This document shows positions 35,473 through 42,941 of a DNA stretch of 64,000 bases, piece by piece. Every line of letters starts with the position of its first letter. Position 1 is the first letter of the stretch. Both the position numbers and the translations under genes were made by a program. Source of the DNA: JADCCX01 sp051649305 (lineage in GTDB: Bacteria; Pseudomonadota; Alphaproteobacteria; Rhizobiales; Beijerinckiaceae); assembly GCA_051649305.1 (NCBI GenBank), contig JBOFGV010000073.1:62001-126000 (forward strand), given 5' to 3'. The notes beneath the pieces are model-generated. The model ran no database searches. It was not told the DNA's origin and was given only the letters and a program-made list of their open reading frames with translations.

Positions 35473-37149
35473 TCATCGACCCTTGGCGATGGCTTCCTTG
35501 CGGATGTCCGTCAGGCTTCGGCTGGGCGTAATCGCCTCGCTGTCCACGATGCAATGGATGATTGCGGGCTTGCCTGAAGCGACACAACGCTCGAAGGCAG
35601 GCGCGAATTCCGCCGTCTTGCGCACGGTTTCACCGTAACCGCCGAAAGCGACGGCATAGGCTGCAAAGTCAGGGTTTTTAAGGGCTGTCGCCGAAACGCG
35701 GCCGGGATATTCCCGCTCCTGATGCATGCGGATGGTGCCATACATGCCGTTGTCGACCACGACGACGACCATCGGCAGATCATACTGCACGGCGGTGGCG
35801 AACTCCTGCCCGTTCATCAGGAAGCAGCCATCGCCCGCAAAGCACACCACCGGCGTTTCCGGCTGCAGGCGCTTGGCGGCAATGGCTGCCGGAACGCCAT
35901 AGCCCATCGAGCCGGAGGTTGGCGAAAGCTGCGTACCGTATTTGCGGAAATGGTAAAACCGGTGAATCCAGATGGCGTAATTGCCAGCACCGTTGGTGAT
36001 GATGGCGTCTTCCGGCAAATAGTTGCGCAGCCAGATCATCGCTTCGCTCATCTGCAGATCACCAGGCGAGCGCGTTGGTTGCGCACCCCAGGCGACAGCC
36101 GCTGTGTTGATCTCGCGCGTCCAGTCTTTCCATGGAATGGTGTTGGGTGGCTGCTGGCCTTCCATCGCCGCCGTGAAGGCTTCCGGCGACGCGTTGATCG
36201 CAAGCTCTGTCGCATAGACGCGGTTCAGTTCCTCGGGATCAGGGTGGACATGGATGAGTTTCTTGCCGTCGCCGGGGATATCAAACAGCGTGTAGGAAAT
36301 GGTGGAGGCTTCGGACAGTTGATCGCCGATGCAGAGTACCAGATCAGCCTCCTTGATGCTTTTCGTCAGCGCAGGGCTGATGCCAAGGCCTGCATCACCG
36401 GCAAAGTTTGGGTGCGTTGCCGGGAAGTAGGACTGTCTGCGAAAAGTGGTGGCCACCGGCAGGTCAAAACGCTCGGCAAAGCGGATCAACCGCTGCACGG
36501 CGACTTCGCTCCAGCGGCTACCCCCCACCAGCACGAAGGGGCGCTTGGCGGCCCAGAGCCGCTTTTGCAGATCAGCCATCACGGTCAGGCCCGGATGTGT
36601 TTCCACCTGCTTGAAGGCGGGCGCATCAGGCACTTCGGCCAGTTCCACCAGCATGTCTTCAGGCAGGGCGATCACGACAGGGCCGGGGCGTCCGCTGGTA
36701 GCAACATGAAAGGCGCGCGACAGCAATTCCGGAATGCGGGCTGCATCGTCAATTTCTGTTGCCCATTTGGCGATGCCGCCGAAGGCTGCGCGGTAGTCGA
36801 GTTCCTGAAAGGCATCACGCTCGCGCATGCCTTTTTCGATCTGGCCCACGAACATGATCATGGGTGTTGAATCCTGCATGGCCACATGAATGCCGTGGGC
36901 GGCGTTGGTGGCTCCGGGTCCACGTGTCACCATGCAGATGCCAGGCTTGCCCGTGAGCTTGCCAACGGCCTCTGCCGCCATGCTGGCCCCTGCCTCCTGA
37001 CGGCAAACCGTGATGCGCACATCAGCATCATGCAGCGCATCAAGCACGGCGAGATAGCTTTCTCCCGGTACGCAAAAAATATCGGTGACACCGTGGACCA
37101 GCAACTGGTCCACCAGAATTTGTCCGCCCGTGCGTGATTTCAGCGCCAT
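35473..37149 (-). CDS. Thiamine-pyrophosphate-dependent enzyme, acetolactate-synthase-like
   Basis: A 558-residue three-domain TPP enzyme. The catalytic Glu is in FCVPGESYLAVLDAL (about residue 40), and the TPP/Mg motif is CFAGDGCFLMNGQEF through VVVVDNGMYGTIR. The N-terminal part has VTRGPGATNAAHG and the middle domain lacks the FAD-type segments of true acetolactate synthase as far as I can tell. So it may be a 2-oxoacid decarboxylase or carboligase. The ATG at 37149 has a GGGGGA site; an in-frame TTG at 37179 overlapping the previous gene is less likely. Part of the run 34665-39437. Confidence 0.85.
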   Translation of the reverse strand: MALKSRTGGQILVDQLLVHGVTDIFCVPGESYLAVLDALHDADVRITVCRQEAGASMAAEAVGKLTGKPGICMVTRGPGATNAAHGIHVAMQDSTPMIMFVGQIEKGMRERDAFQELDYRAAFGGIAKWATEIDDAARIPELLSRAFHVATSGRPGPVVIALPEDMLVELAEVPDAPAFKQVETHPGLTVMADLQKRLWAAKRPFVLVGGSRWSEVAVQRLIRFAERFDLPVATTFRRQSYFPATHPNFAGDAGLGISPALTKSIKEADLVLCIGDQLSEASTISYTLFDIPGDGKKLIHVHPDPEELNRVYATELAINASPEAFTAAMEGQQPPNTIPWKDWTREINTAAVAWGAQPTRSPGDLQMSEAMIWLRNYLPEDAIITNGAGNYAIWIHRFYHFRKYGTQLSPTSGSMGYGVPAAIAAKRLQPETPVVCFAGDGCFLMNGQEFATAVQYDLPMVVVVVDNGMYGTIRMHQEREYPGRVSATALKNPDFAAYAVAFGGYGETVRKTAEFAPAFERCVASGKPAIIHCIVDSEAITPSRSLTDIRKEAIAKGR

Positions 37150-37175
37150 GGTTTCCCCCGTCGTTTTTATCTTCT

Positions 37176-38168
37176 TCAAGCTGTCGCCATGTCCACCACG
37201 ACACGGCCCCGCACCTTGCCATCGATGATAGCTGTGCCGGTTTCCATCAACTGATCAAAGCCGATGTTTGTTGTCATGCTGTCAAGCTTGGCCATATCGA
37301 GATCGATGCCCAGTCTTCGCCAGACTTCCAACCGGAGAGGGCGCGGACAGCCGACGGAATCAACACCCAGCAGCGCCACATTGCGCAGGATGAAAGGCGC
37401 TACACTGGTGGGCAGATCCATGCCGCCCGCCAGTCCGCAGGCTGCCACAGCGCCGCTGTGTTTTGTCATGGAAATCACATTGGCCAGTGTGGTGGAACCC
37501 ACGGTATCAACCGCCGCTGCCCAACGCTCCTTGCCCATGGCGCGGGGCGGGACAGCAAGCTCGGCACGATCAATGATCTCTGCCGCTCCAAGACCTTTCA
37601 GGTAATCCGCTTCAGCTGGCCGCCCGGTGGAGGCAATCACATGCCACCCGAGTTTGGCGAGAATGGCGACAGCAACGGAGCCAACGCCGCCGGATGCGCC
37701 GGTGACAACAACAGGACCATGCGCAGGCGTGAGGCCATGGCGTTCCAATGCGATGATGCACTGCATGGCCGTGAAGCCTGCTGTGCCCACGGCCATGGCT
37801 TGTGCGGGCGTCAAGCTTTTGGGAAGCGGCACCAGCCATTCCGATTTCAACCGCGCCATGCCGGCATAGGCACCCCAGTGCCCTTCGCCGACACCGCAGC
37901 CTGTCAGCACAACATGATCGCCCGTTTTAAAATCAACGCTGGTCGAATTTGTTACCTCACCCGCGAGATCAATGCCCGGCACCATCGGAAACTTCCGCAC
38001 CACAGGAGCCTTGCCGGAGAGGGCCAAACCATCCTTGTAGTTGACTGTCGATTTCAGCACCTTGATCGTGACATCGCCCTCAGGAAGGTCTGCCTCGGAT
38101 AACGTGCGGATGCCAACGGTGTATTGGCCATCGGGCTTGTCGACCACCAGTGCGCGAAACGTGTTCAT
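37176..38168 (-). CDS. Quinone-oxidoreductase-like / acrylyl-CoA reductase family protein (YhdH/AcuI type)
   Basis: A zinc-free medium-chain dehydrogenase/reductase of 330 residues. YhdH/AcuI members reduce acryloyl-CoA or similar enoyl compounds with NADPH. The N-terminal STVNYKDGLALSGKAPVVRKFPMVPGIDLAGEV and the nucleotide-binding VTGASGGVGSVAVAILAKLG (shown in parts) fit the subgroup, as does GCGVGEGHWGAYA. GGAAG precedes the ATG at 38168. It lies between the MFS and TPP-enzyme genes and may share their operon. Confidence 0.87.
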   Translation of the reverse strand: MNTFRALVVDKPDGQYTVGIRTLSEADLPEGDVTIKVLKSTVNYKDGLALSGKAPVVRKFPMVPGIDLAGEVTNSTSVDFKTGDHVVLTGCGVGEGHWGAYAGMARLKSEWLVPLPKSLTPAQAMAVGTAGFTAMQCIIALERHGLTPAHGPVVVTGASGGVGSVAVAILAKLGWHVIASTGRPAEADYLKGLGAAEIIDRAELAVPPRAMGKERWAAAVDTVGSTTLANVISMTKHSGAVAACGLAGGMDLPTSVAPFILRNVALLGVDSVGCPRPLRLEVWRRLGIDLDMAKLDSMTTNIGFDQLMETGTAIIDGKVRGRVVVDMATA

Positions 38169-38198
38169 GTCATCTTCCAGATCGTTAAGAAGACAACA

Positions 38199-39437
38199 CT
38201 ATGCCGGTTGTGGCACCGTTCGGGAAGGGGCTGCTTTCTCGACAATCGGCAGGTTGATCAGTGCCGAGGCAAAGCCGAGGGCAATCGAGCCGTACCAGAC
38301 GAGATCGTAGTTGCCGTAGATTTCATAGAACACGCCGCCGAGCCAGCCGCCCAAAAAGCCGCCGACCTGATGGCTGAAGAAGGCAAAGCCATAGAGCATC
38401 GCCATGTCCCGTGTGCCGAACATGGTCATCACCAGTGATGAAGTGGGCGGCACTGTGGACAGCCAGAACAGACCCATGGCTGCACCAAAAGCCAGCACGA
38501 GGGCTGGTGATGGTGGCAACATCAGAAGCGCAATGATGGCAAGGGACCTCCCGGTATAGATGAGCGCCAGCAGATAGCGGCGCGGAAAGCGCGTCATGAT
38601 CCAGCCAGCAGAGATGGAACCGACGATGTTGAAAAGGCCAATCAATGCGAGCACCCAAGGCCCGATGCTGGCGGCAATGCCAATGTCTTTCAGGTAGGCA
38701 GGCAGGTGCGTGGTGATGAACGCCAGCTGGAAACCGCAGGTGAAGAAGCCCAAAACCAGCAGGATATAGCTGGTGTGCCCGAATGCATGGGCGAGGGTCT
38801 GCATGAGGGTGCGTTTGTCGCCTTCCGGTTCAGCAGCAAGACTGCCGCGCGGCGCTGTCGCGAGATAGATCGTCAGAGGAATGGTCAGAATCAACAGCGA
38901 GGCGAAAACCAGCAACGCGCCCTGCCAGCCTGCCATATCAATGAGACCCACAGCCAATGGCGAGAACAGGAACTGGCCGAAGGAGCCTGCTGCGGTACCA
39001 AAACCAAGGGCCATGGCGCGCTTTTCAGGCGGCAGCAGCTTGCCGAAGGCTGCGAGCACGAGGTTGAACGAGCAGCCCGACAGGCCAAAGCCGATCAGCA
39101 CGCCTGAAGTGAGCGTGAAAACCGCCGGCGTGGTTGACACCGTCATCAGCGCCAAACCGGCAGCATAAAGCACAAGGCCGCCGATCATCACCCGCATGAC
39201 ACCAAAACGGTCTGCCACAGCGCCCGCGAAGGGCTGGCCGATGCCCCAGAACAGGTTCTGGACAGCGATTGCCAGACCAAAGACATCCCGGCCCCAGCCG
39301 TTCTGCTGGATGATGGGCAATTGAAAGAAGCCCATGGTGGCGCGCGGCCCAAAACCGACCATCGCGATGGCACAACCTGCCGCAATGATAATGGAGGCGG
39401 TGTAGGTTTTTTGCGTGGAGGACATGGTGGTTGTCAT
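38199..39437 (-). CDS. Major facilitator superfamily transporter
   Basis: A twelve-span MFS protein of 412 residues. Spans are evident throughout (for example IIIAAGCAIAMVGFG and VFTLTSGVLIGFGLSG), and the loop 2-3 motif appears as GAVADRFGVMRVM. The monocarboxylate/oxalate-formate-like layout FGLAIAVQNLFWGIGQP suggests an organic anion substrate, with low certainty. The ATG at 39437 has GAGAG six bases upstream; upstream in-frame starts are weaker. First gene of the run that continues with the YhdH-like, TPP and SDR genes. Its promoter region carries repeated CAATCA/TGATTG boxes. Confidence 0.88.
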   Translation of the reverse strand: MTTTMSSTQKTYTASIIIAAGCAIAMVGFGPRATMGFFQLPIIQQNGWGRDVFGLAIAVQNLFWGIGQPFAGAVADRFGVMRVMIGGLVLYAAGLALMTVSTTPAVFTLTSGVLIGFGLSGCSFNLVLAAFGKLLPPEKRAMALGFGTAAGSFGQFLFSPLAVGLIDMAGWQGALLVFASLLILTIPLTIYLATAPRGSLAAEPEGDKRTLMQTLAHAFGHTSYILLVLGFFTCGFQLAFITTHLPAYLKDIGIAASIGPWVLALIGLFNIVGSISAGWIMTRFPRRYLLALIYTGRSLAIIALLMLPPSPALVLAFGAAMGLFWLSTVPPTSSLVMTMFGTRDMAMLYGFAFFSHQVGGFLGGWLGGVFYEIYGNYDLVWYGSIALGFASALINLPIVEKAAPSRTVPQPA

Positions 39438-39488
39438 GGTCGTTCTCTCAATCTGCAATCAAGGATAGCCTTGTTTGCATCGGTCTAA

Positions 39489-39548
39489 CAATCAAACTCT
39501 CATGTTGAACCAATCACACATGCTGATTGCCCGATTGCCTTCTGATTG
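39489..39548. promoter_or_regulatory. Cluster of CAATCA/TGATTG boxes in a divergent promoter
   Basis: CAATCA occurs at 39489-39494 and 39511-39516 (22 bases apart) and TGATTG at 39524-39529 and 39543-39548, with a CGATTG at 39532-39537. The second and third boxes form a dyad CAATCA-N7-TGATTG. They sit between the MFS gene and the small Tat-signal gene and could be operator half-sites for an unknown regulator. Confidence 0.4.
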
Positions 39549-39604
39549 TTTGCAATGGTAGGTTGCACAGGTTGCAAGCGCCGTTTTCATAAGGAGACTA
39601 TGTG

Positions 39605-39793
39605 ATGATTGACGCTGATAAAACCGTTTCAAGACGCCGCCTGTTTCAGGCTGCCCTGGCTGCTGTTGCAGCGGTTGTTGCGCTCAAACCAGAGAGTGCG
39701 GAAGCCAAGCCAAAATGGGGCAATCCACCCGGCTGGTCCCGCGGTCGCAAGCGCGGATGGCGCAAAAAGGGCGGCCCCAAGTGGCGCTGGTAA
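39605..39793 (+). CDS. Tat-signal mini-protein with cationic tryptophan-rich mature part
   Basis: A 62-residue protein. SRRRLFQAALAAVAAVVAL is a twin-arginine signal with hydrophobic core, ending at a likely Ala-x-Ala cleavage site (AEA) at about residue 34. The predicted mature part, KPKWGNPPGWSRGRKRGW plus ten more residues, is about 28 residues, with eleven Lys/Arg, five Trp and no acidic residue. AGGAG lies eight bases before the ATG at 39605; an in-frame GTG at 39602 would add one residue. It is divergent from the MFS gene. Function unknown: cell-wall or nucleic-acid binding and antimicrobial activity are possible readings, but nothing proves them. Confidence 0.72.
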   Translation: MIDADKTVSRRRLFQAALAAVAAVVALKPESAEAKPKWGNPPGWSRGRKRGWRKKGGPKWRW

Positions 39794-39814
39794 TTTGGCG
39801 GTGGTAATCGGGAT

Positions 39815-40087
39815 CTAATCTTCTCTCGGCAATCCCAAACGATAGACACCGCGAAAATCATCGGGATCGACGGGTTTTCCCTTGCGGGTAATGACCAGAC
39901 GTCCCTCCTTTGCAAGACGCACTGCGACGCGCCTGATGGGCTGCATCAGCGGGCCCCAGCCATCGGGGTGCGGGCCGCCAAGGGCGCGTGCGACATCAGA
40001 CGGGCACAGTGTTTTGTCCGGGCCGCGCTCTGCTGCGAGCGCAAGCATGGATTGTTCAAGGGTTTCAGGTGCAACAGTGGAAGACAT
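39815..40087 (-). CDS. DUF3253 domain-containing protein
   Basis: A 90-residue winged-helix-like protein of the DUF3253 family, function unknown. The family features are LCPSDVARALGG, WGPLMQPIRRVAVRLAKEGRLVITRKGKPVDP (seen in parts) and DFRGVYRLG. It is convergent with the Tat mini-protein gene (21 bases) and divergent from the cupin gene. The ribosome site before the ATG at 40087 is weak. Confidence 0.85.
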   Translation of the reverse strand: MSSTVAPETLEQSMLALAAERGPDKTLCPSDVARALGGPHPDGWGPLMQPIRRVAVRLAKEGRLVITRKGKPVDPDDFRGVYRLGLPRED

Positions 40088-40239
40088 ACTGCGCGTTCGC
40101 CCTGTTCGGCGATGGGGTCAAGAGATTTGTGCCGCTGTTTGTCTCTGAACAGGCTTCCCACAGCGGTTGTAAATCTCCAGCAAGCTTTCCCGTTGAATGC
40201 AGTTCTGCTAAAATAATACTGTTCTGGGGAGAATCATCT

Positions 40240-40572
40240 TTGAAAATACCTGCGTTGCCCTTCACGGTCACAGACTGGTCTGCGGTTGCACCAACACTGC
40301 ATCCGGGCGAATCGGGCGAGGCGCAATGGCGCATGCAGACCGTGGGTGATATCCGCATCCGCCATGTTACCTACACACCGGGCTATTTGGCTGACCACTG
40401 GTGTGACCGCGGCCATATCCTTTATGTGCTCGAAGGCGAGATCATCAGCGAATTGAAAGACGGCAGAAGCTTCACTCTGTCCGCTGGCATGAGCTATCAG
40501 GTTTCGGATTTTGGCGATGCCGCCCACCGATCCTTTGCGCCCAAAGGGGCGAAACTCTTCATTGTTGACTGA
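40240..40572 (+). CDS. DHCW-motif cupin fold protein
   Basis: A 110-residue small cupin, named for a DH-[WC]-[CW] motif: here LADHWCDRGHILYVLEGE. Further cupin strands are TLSAGMSYQVSDFGDAAHRS. The start is a TTG at 40240 with GGGGAG eight bases upstream, which gives the family-typical N-terminus KIPALPFTVTDWS; the frame stays open upstream but the added sequence is not cupin-like. The next gene (rhodanese) begins 15 bases later, so they are probably co-transcribed. Enzymatic role unknown. Confidence 0.85.
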   Translation: MKIPALPFTVTDWSAVAPTLHPGESGEAQWRMQTVGDIRIRHVTYTPGYLADHWCDRGHILYVLEGEIISELKDGRSFTLSAGMSYQVSDFGDAAHRSFAPKGAKLFIVD

Positions 40573-40587
40573 GCCGGAGCAGCAGAC

Positions 40588-40995
40588 ATGCCGCAAACGA
40601 TCACCAAAGGTTACAAGACCCTGCTTGCCGAGGCAGAGGCTGCAATCGAGACATTGGATGTGACAGCTGTCAAAGCCCTGCTTGGGCGCGATGATGTTGT
40701 GCTTGTCGATCTCCGGGACCCACGCGAACTGGAGCGCGAGGGTAAGATGCCCGGTGCTTTTCATTGCACAAGGGGCATGCTGGAGTTCTGGATTGATCCG
40801 GAAAGCCCCTATGCCAAACCGATTTTTCAGGAAGACAAGAAATTCGTTTTCTTCTGTGCCGGTGGCTGGCGCTCGGCGCTTGCTGCCAAGACGGCCCATG
40901 ACATGGGGCTGAAACCGGTTGCCCATATGGCAGGCGGCTTTGGTGCCTGGAAAAAAGAGGGTGGTCTTGTCGAATTGATCCAGCCAAAAACCTGA
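40588..40995 (+). CDS. Rhodanese-like domain protein
   Basis: A single-domain sulfurtransferase of 135 residues. VVLVDLRDPRELEREG and MPGAFHCTRGML are the CH2A and CH2B-type segments, and the active-site loop is FFCAGGWRSALAAK with the persulfide-forming Cys. It is the second gene in a 40240-41654 run (cupin, rhodanese, DnaQ-like). The combination with a cupin hints at sulfur transfer chemistry, but this is inference. Confidence 0.88.
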   Translation: MPQTITKGYKTLLAEAEAAIETLDVTAVKALLGRDDVVLVDLRDPRELEREGKMPGAFHCTRGMLEFWIDPESPYAKPIFQEDKKFVFFCAGGWRSALAAKTAHDMGLKPVAHMAGGFGAWKKEGGLVELIQPKT

Positions 40996-41009
40996 GACGT
41001 AGCACCGAT

Positions 41010-41654
41010 ATGAGCACCAATACAGTTTCCGAGAACCGTCCCTTTCGGCGCTGGCATGATGAGACAAGTCCGATTGTCTATATTGTCGTGCGATTGAACA
41101 CTGATGGCGGTGATATCCGCCGCAACTCCCTGCGTGCACTCGGAGCCATGGCTGTGGCAGAGCATGGTTCCAAGCTGGGCAGCTGCACGTTGACGATGTC
41201 TGCGCTTGATGGTTCTGCGGGTGATTCCAAAACACTGGATCTGTTTCGCAAGCATCCGGAGGCGTGGCGCAACACCACAACCAATCCCCAGCGGCCGGCG
41301 CTGGCCATGCCTGCCTTTGCCTCATGGGTGAAGAACTTTCCGGGGCAGCCGGTTCTGGTCGCCTCGCCACTTTCCCAAACGGCTGTATGGCTGGACTACT
41401 ACCTCAGGCGATTTACGACCCACGGCGTTTACCACGGGCCTTACAAGATTGACCCATTGTTCTATGGTCCGGGCGTCGATCTCTCGACTTTCGTCATGGG
41501 CCTGACGCGCCGCCATTACCGCGAGAGCGTCGAGTTTCTGCTGCCGCCCGAGTGGCGCGCCAACCGGGAGGAAACCCTTGATGTGCGCCAGGATGTGGAG
41601 ATGCAGGCAGAACTGCTGATCTCCATGCTCAAATTGCACAACGTGCAAGGCTGA
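41010..41654 (+). CDS. DnaQ-fold (3'-5' exonuclease-like) protein with altered catalytic residues
   Basis: 214 residues. Several stretches match a bacterial DnaQ-like exonuclease subgroup: NSLRALGAMAVA, FRKHPEAWRNTTTNPQRPA (parts), AFASWVKNF, PVLVASPLSQTAVWLDYYLRRFT (parts) and DLSTFVMGLTRRHYRES. In active members the first motif is DxE before TDGG. Here it is R28-x-N30, followed by T31-D32-G33-G34. The Asp expected after VASPLS is absent and the HxxxxD motif near 190-195 keeps only Asp195. It is therefore likely a catalytically dead relative, perhaps a binding protein. It follows the rhodanese gene by 14 bases. Family assignment is from memory of the motif pattern. Confidence 0.6.
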   Translation: MSTNTVSENRPFRRWHDETSPIVYIVVRLNTDGGDIRRNSLRALGAMAVAEHGSKLGSCTLTMSALDGSAGDSKTLDLFRKHPEAWRNTTTNPQRPALAMPAFASWVKNFPGQPVLVASPLSQTAVWLDYYLRRFTTHGVYHGPYKIDPLFYGPGVDLSTFVMGLTRRHYRESVEFLLPPEWRANREETLDVRQDVEMQAELLISMLKLHNVQG

Positions 41655-41727
41655 TCGGTTCAATCAGTTTTCATCATTGGCGCTGTTTCCTGCTTTGTGA
41701 AATTTATCAAGCAGGAGGGTTTCTTTC

Positions 41728-42174
41728 ATGGGTGAAACAATCATTCGCGCGGCAACAGCTGCTGATGAAGCGGCCTGGCGCAAGCTTTGGGCGGGATACA
41801 TCGCGTTTTACCGGGGCAGTGTATCGGAAGATGTCACTGCCGCCACATGGAAGCGCCTGCTTGATCCCGTGACAACGCTGCATGCGCTGGTGGCCGAGCG
41901 GGACGGCGAAGTGATTGGCATGACCAATTTTGTCTTCCACGAATCGACCTGGGACACGCGGCCCATCTGCTATCTGCAGGATCTCTACGTTGATCCACAG
42001 GCGCGCGGAGGCGAAGCCGCAAAAAAGCTCATTCTCGCCTGCGAGGAAGCGGCCAAGGCCAAGGGGGCCTTCCGCGTTTACTGGCAGACGCAGGAATACA
42101 ACGCACCGGCCCGCTCGCTTTATGATACGATCACGCCGCGCTCGTCCTTCATCGTTTATCGCAAGAACATCTGA
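41728..42174 (+). CDS. GNAT family N-acetyltransferase
   Basis: A 148-residue acetyl-CoA-dependent acyltransferase. The acetyl-CoA-binding motif A is CYLQDLYVDPQARGGEAAKKLI with the pyrophosphate loop ARGGEA; ERDGEVIGMTNFVFHE is the central strand. The C-terminus RSLYDTITPRSSFIVYRK fits the fold. Substrate unknown. The GST gene begins ten bases after its stop codon. Confidence 0.88.
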   Translation: MGETIIRAATAADEAAWRKLWAGYIAFYRGSVSEDVTAATWKRLLDPVTTLHALVAERDGEVIGMTNFVFHESTWDTRPICYLQDLYVDPQARGGEAAKKLILACEEAAKAKGAFRVYWQTQEYNAPARSLYDTITPRSSFIVYRKNI

Positions 42175-42183
42175 GAGATTTCC

Positions 42184-42831
42184 ATGAAACTTGTCATCGG
42201 CAACAAGAACTATTCCTCATGGTCCCTGCGGCCATGGATCGCGATGAAGCAGATTGGCCTCAGCTTTGAGGAAGTCGTCATCCCCATGAACATGCCCAGC
42301 ACGCGTGCAGACATGCTGGCGCATTCGCCGACTGGTCTTGTACCCACGCTGATTGATGGCGATGTGACGATTTTCGAGACCATCGCCATTCTTGAATATC
42401 TCAACGACAAATTTCCCAACGCCGGTCTCTGGCCAAAGGACATGGCGGCCCGCGCCCATGCCCGCGCCATTTCGGCTGAAATGCATGCAGGCTTTGCGGC
42501 ACTACGCCGTGATTGCCCGATGAACATGCGGCGGCAGGTTAAAAAGCACATCGTCAGCCCGGAGGCGCAAAAGCATGTGGAGCGCATCGATGCCATCTGG
42601 TCTGATGCGCGCCAACGCTTCGGGGCTGGTGGCGCATTCCTCTTCGGCTCTTTCACCAATGCCGACGCGATGTTTGCCCCCGTCATCAACCGTTTCCATG
42701 TCTATGATCTGCCACGCTCAAAAACGGCGCAGGAATACATGGACACCATGATGGCGCTGCCCAGCTGGAAAGACTGGGAGAGCGCGTCACGCGCTGAAAG
42801 CTGGGTGATTGAAAAGAGTGAAGTGGCGTGA
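42184..42831 (+). CDS. Glutathione S-transferase family protein
   Basis: 215 residues. The thioredoxin-like N-domain starts KLVIGNKNYSSWSLRPWIAMK, in which the SSWSLRPW serine is the likely catalytic residue; GLVPTLIDGDVTIFETIAILEYL provides the cis-Pro and the glutathione-binding E-T pair (ET instead of ES). The helical C-domain follows (HAGFAALRRDCPMNMRR). Ribosome site GAGAG lies upstream of the ATG at 42184. Probably co-transcribed with the GNAT gene; substrate unknown. Confidence 0.9.
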   Translation: MKLVIGNKNYSSWSLRPWIAMKQIGLSFEEVVIPMNMPSTRADMLAHSPTGLVPTLIDGDVTIFETIAILEYLNDKFPNAGLWPKDMAARAHARAISAEMHAGFAALRRDCPMNMRRQVKKHIVSPEAQKHVERIDAIWSDARQRFGAGGAFLFGSFTNADAMFAPVINRFHVYDLPRSKTAQEYMDTMMALPSWKDWESASRAESWVIEKSEVA

Positions 42832-42941
42832 GCTACCCCATCCGGTAATCACTTTAAAATCTCCGCGATCAGCCCCCTTTCCTTCTGCCCGAAGCCGCGC
42901 CATAAACATGCGCAATAAAATTTCGTGGTGAGGAAACAAAC

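Noticed and set aside
35722..36870. Plus-strand frame of 382 codons opposite the TPP enzyme
   Set aside because: Antisense to the TPP motifs, rich in His/Arg/Gln; no recognisable domain.
40234..41370. Minus-strand frame of 378 codons over the cupin, rhodanese and DnaQ-like genes
   Set aside because: The plus-strand genes carry clear motifs and ribosome sites; the minus frame is Cys/His/Trp rich and unrecognisable.
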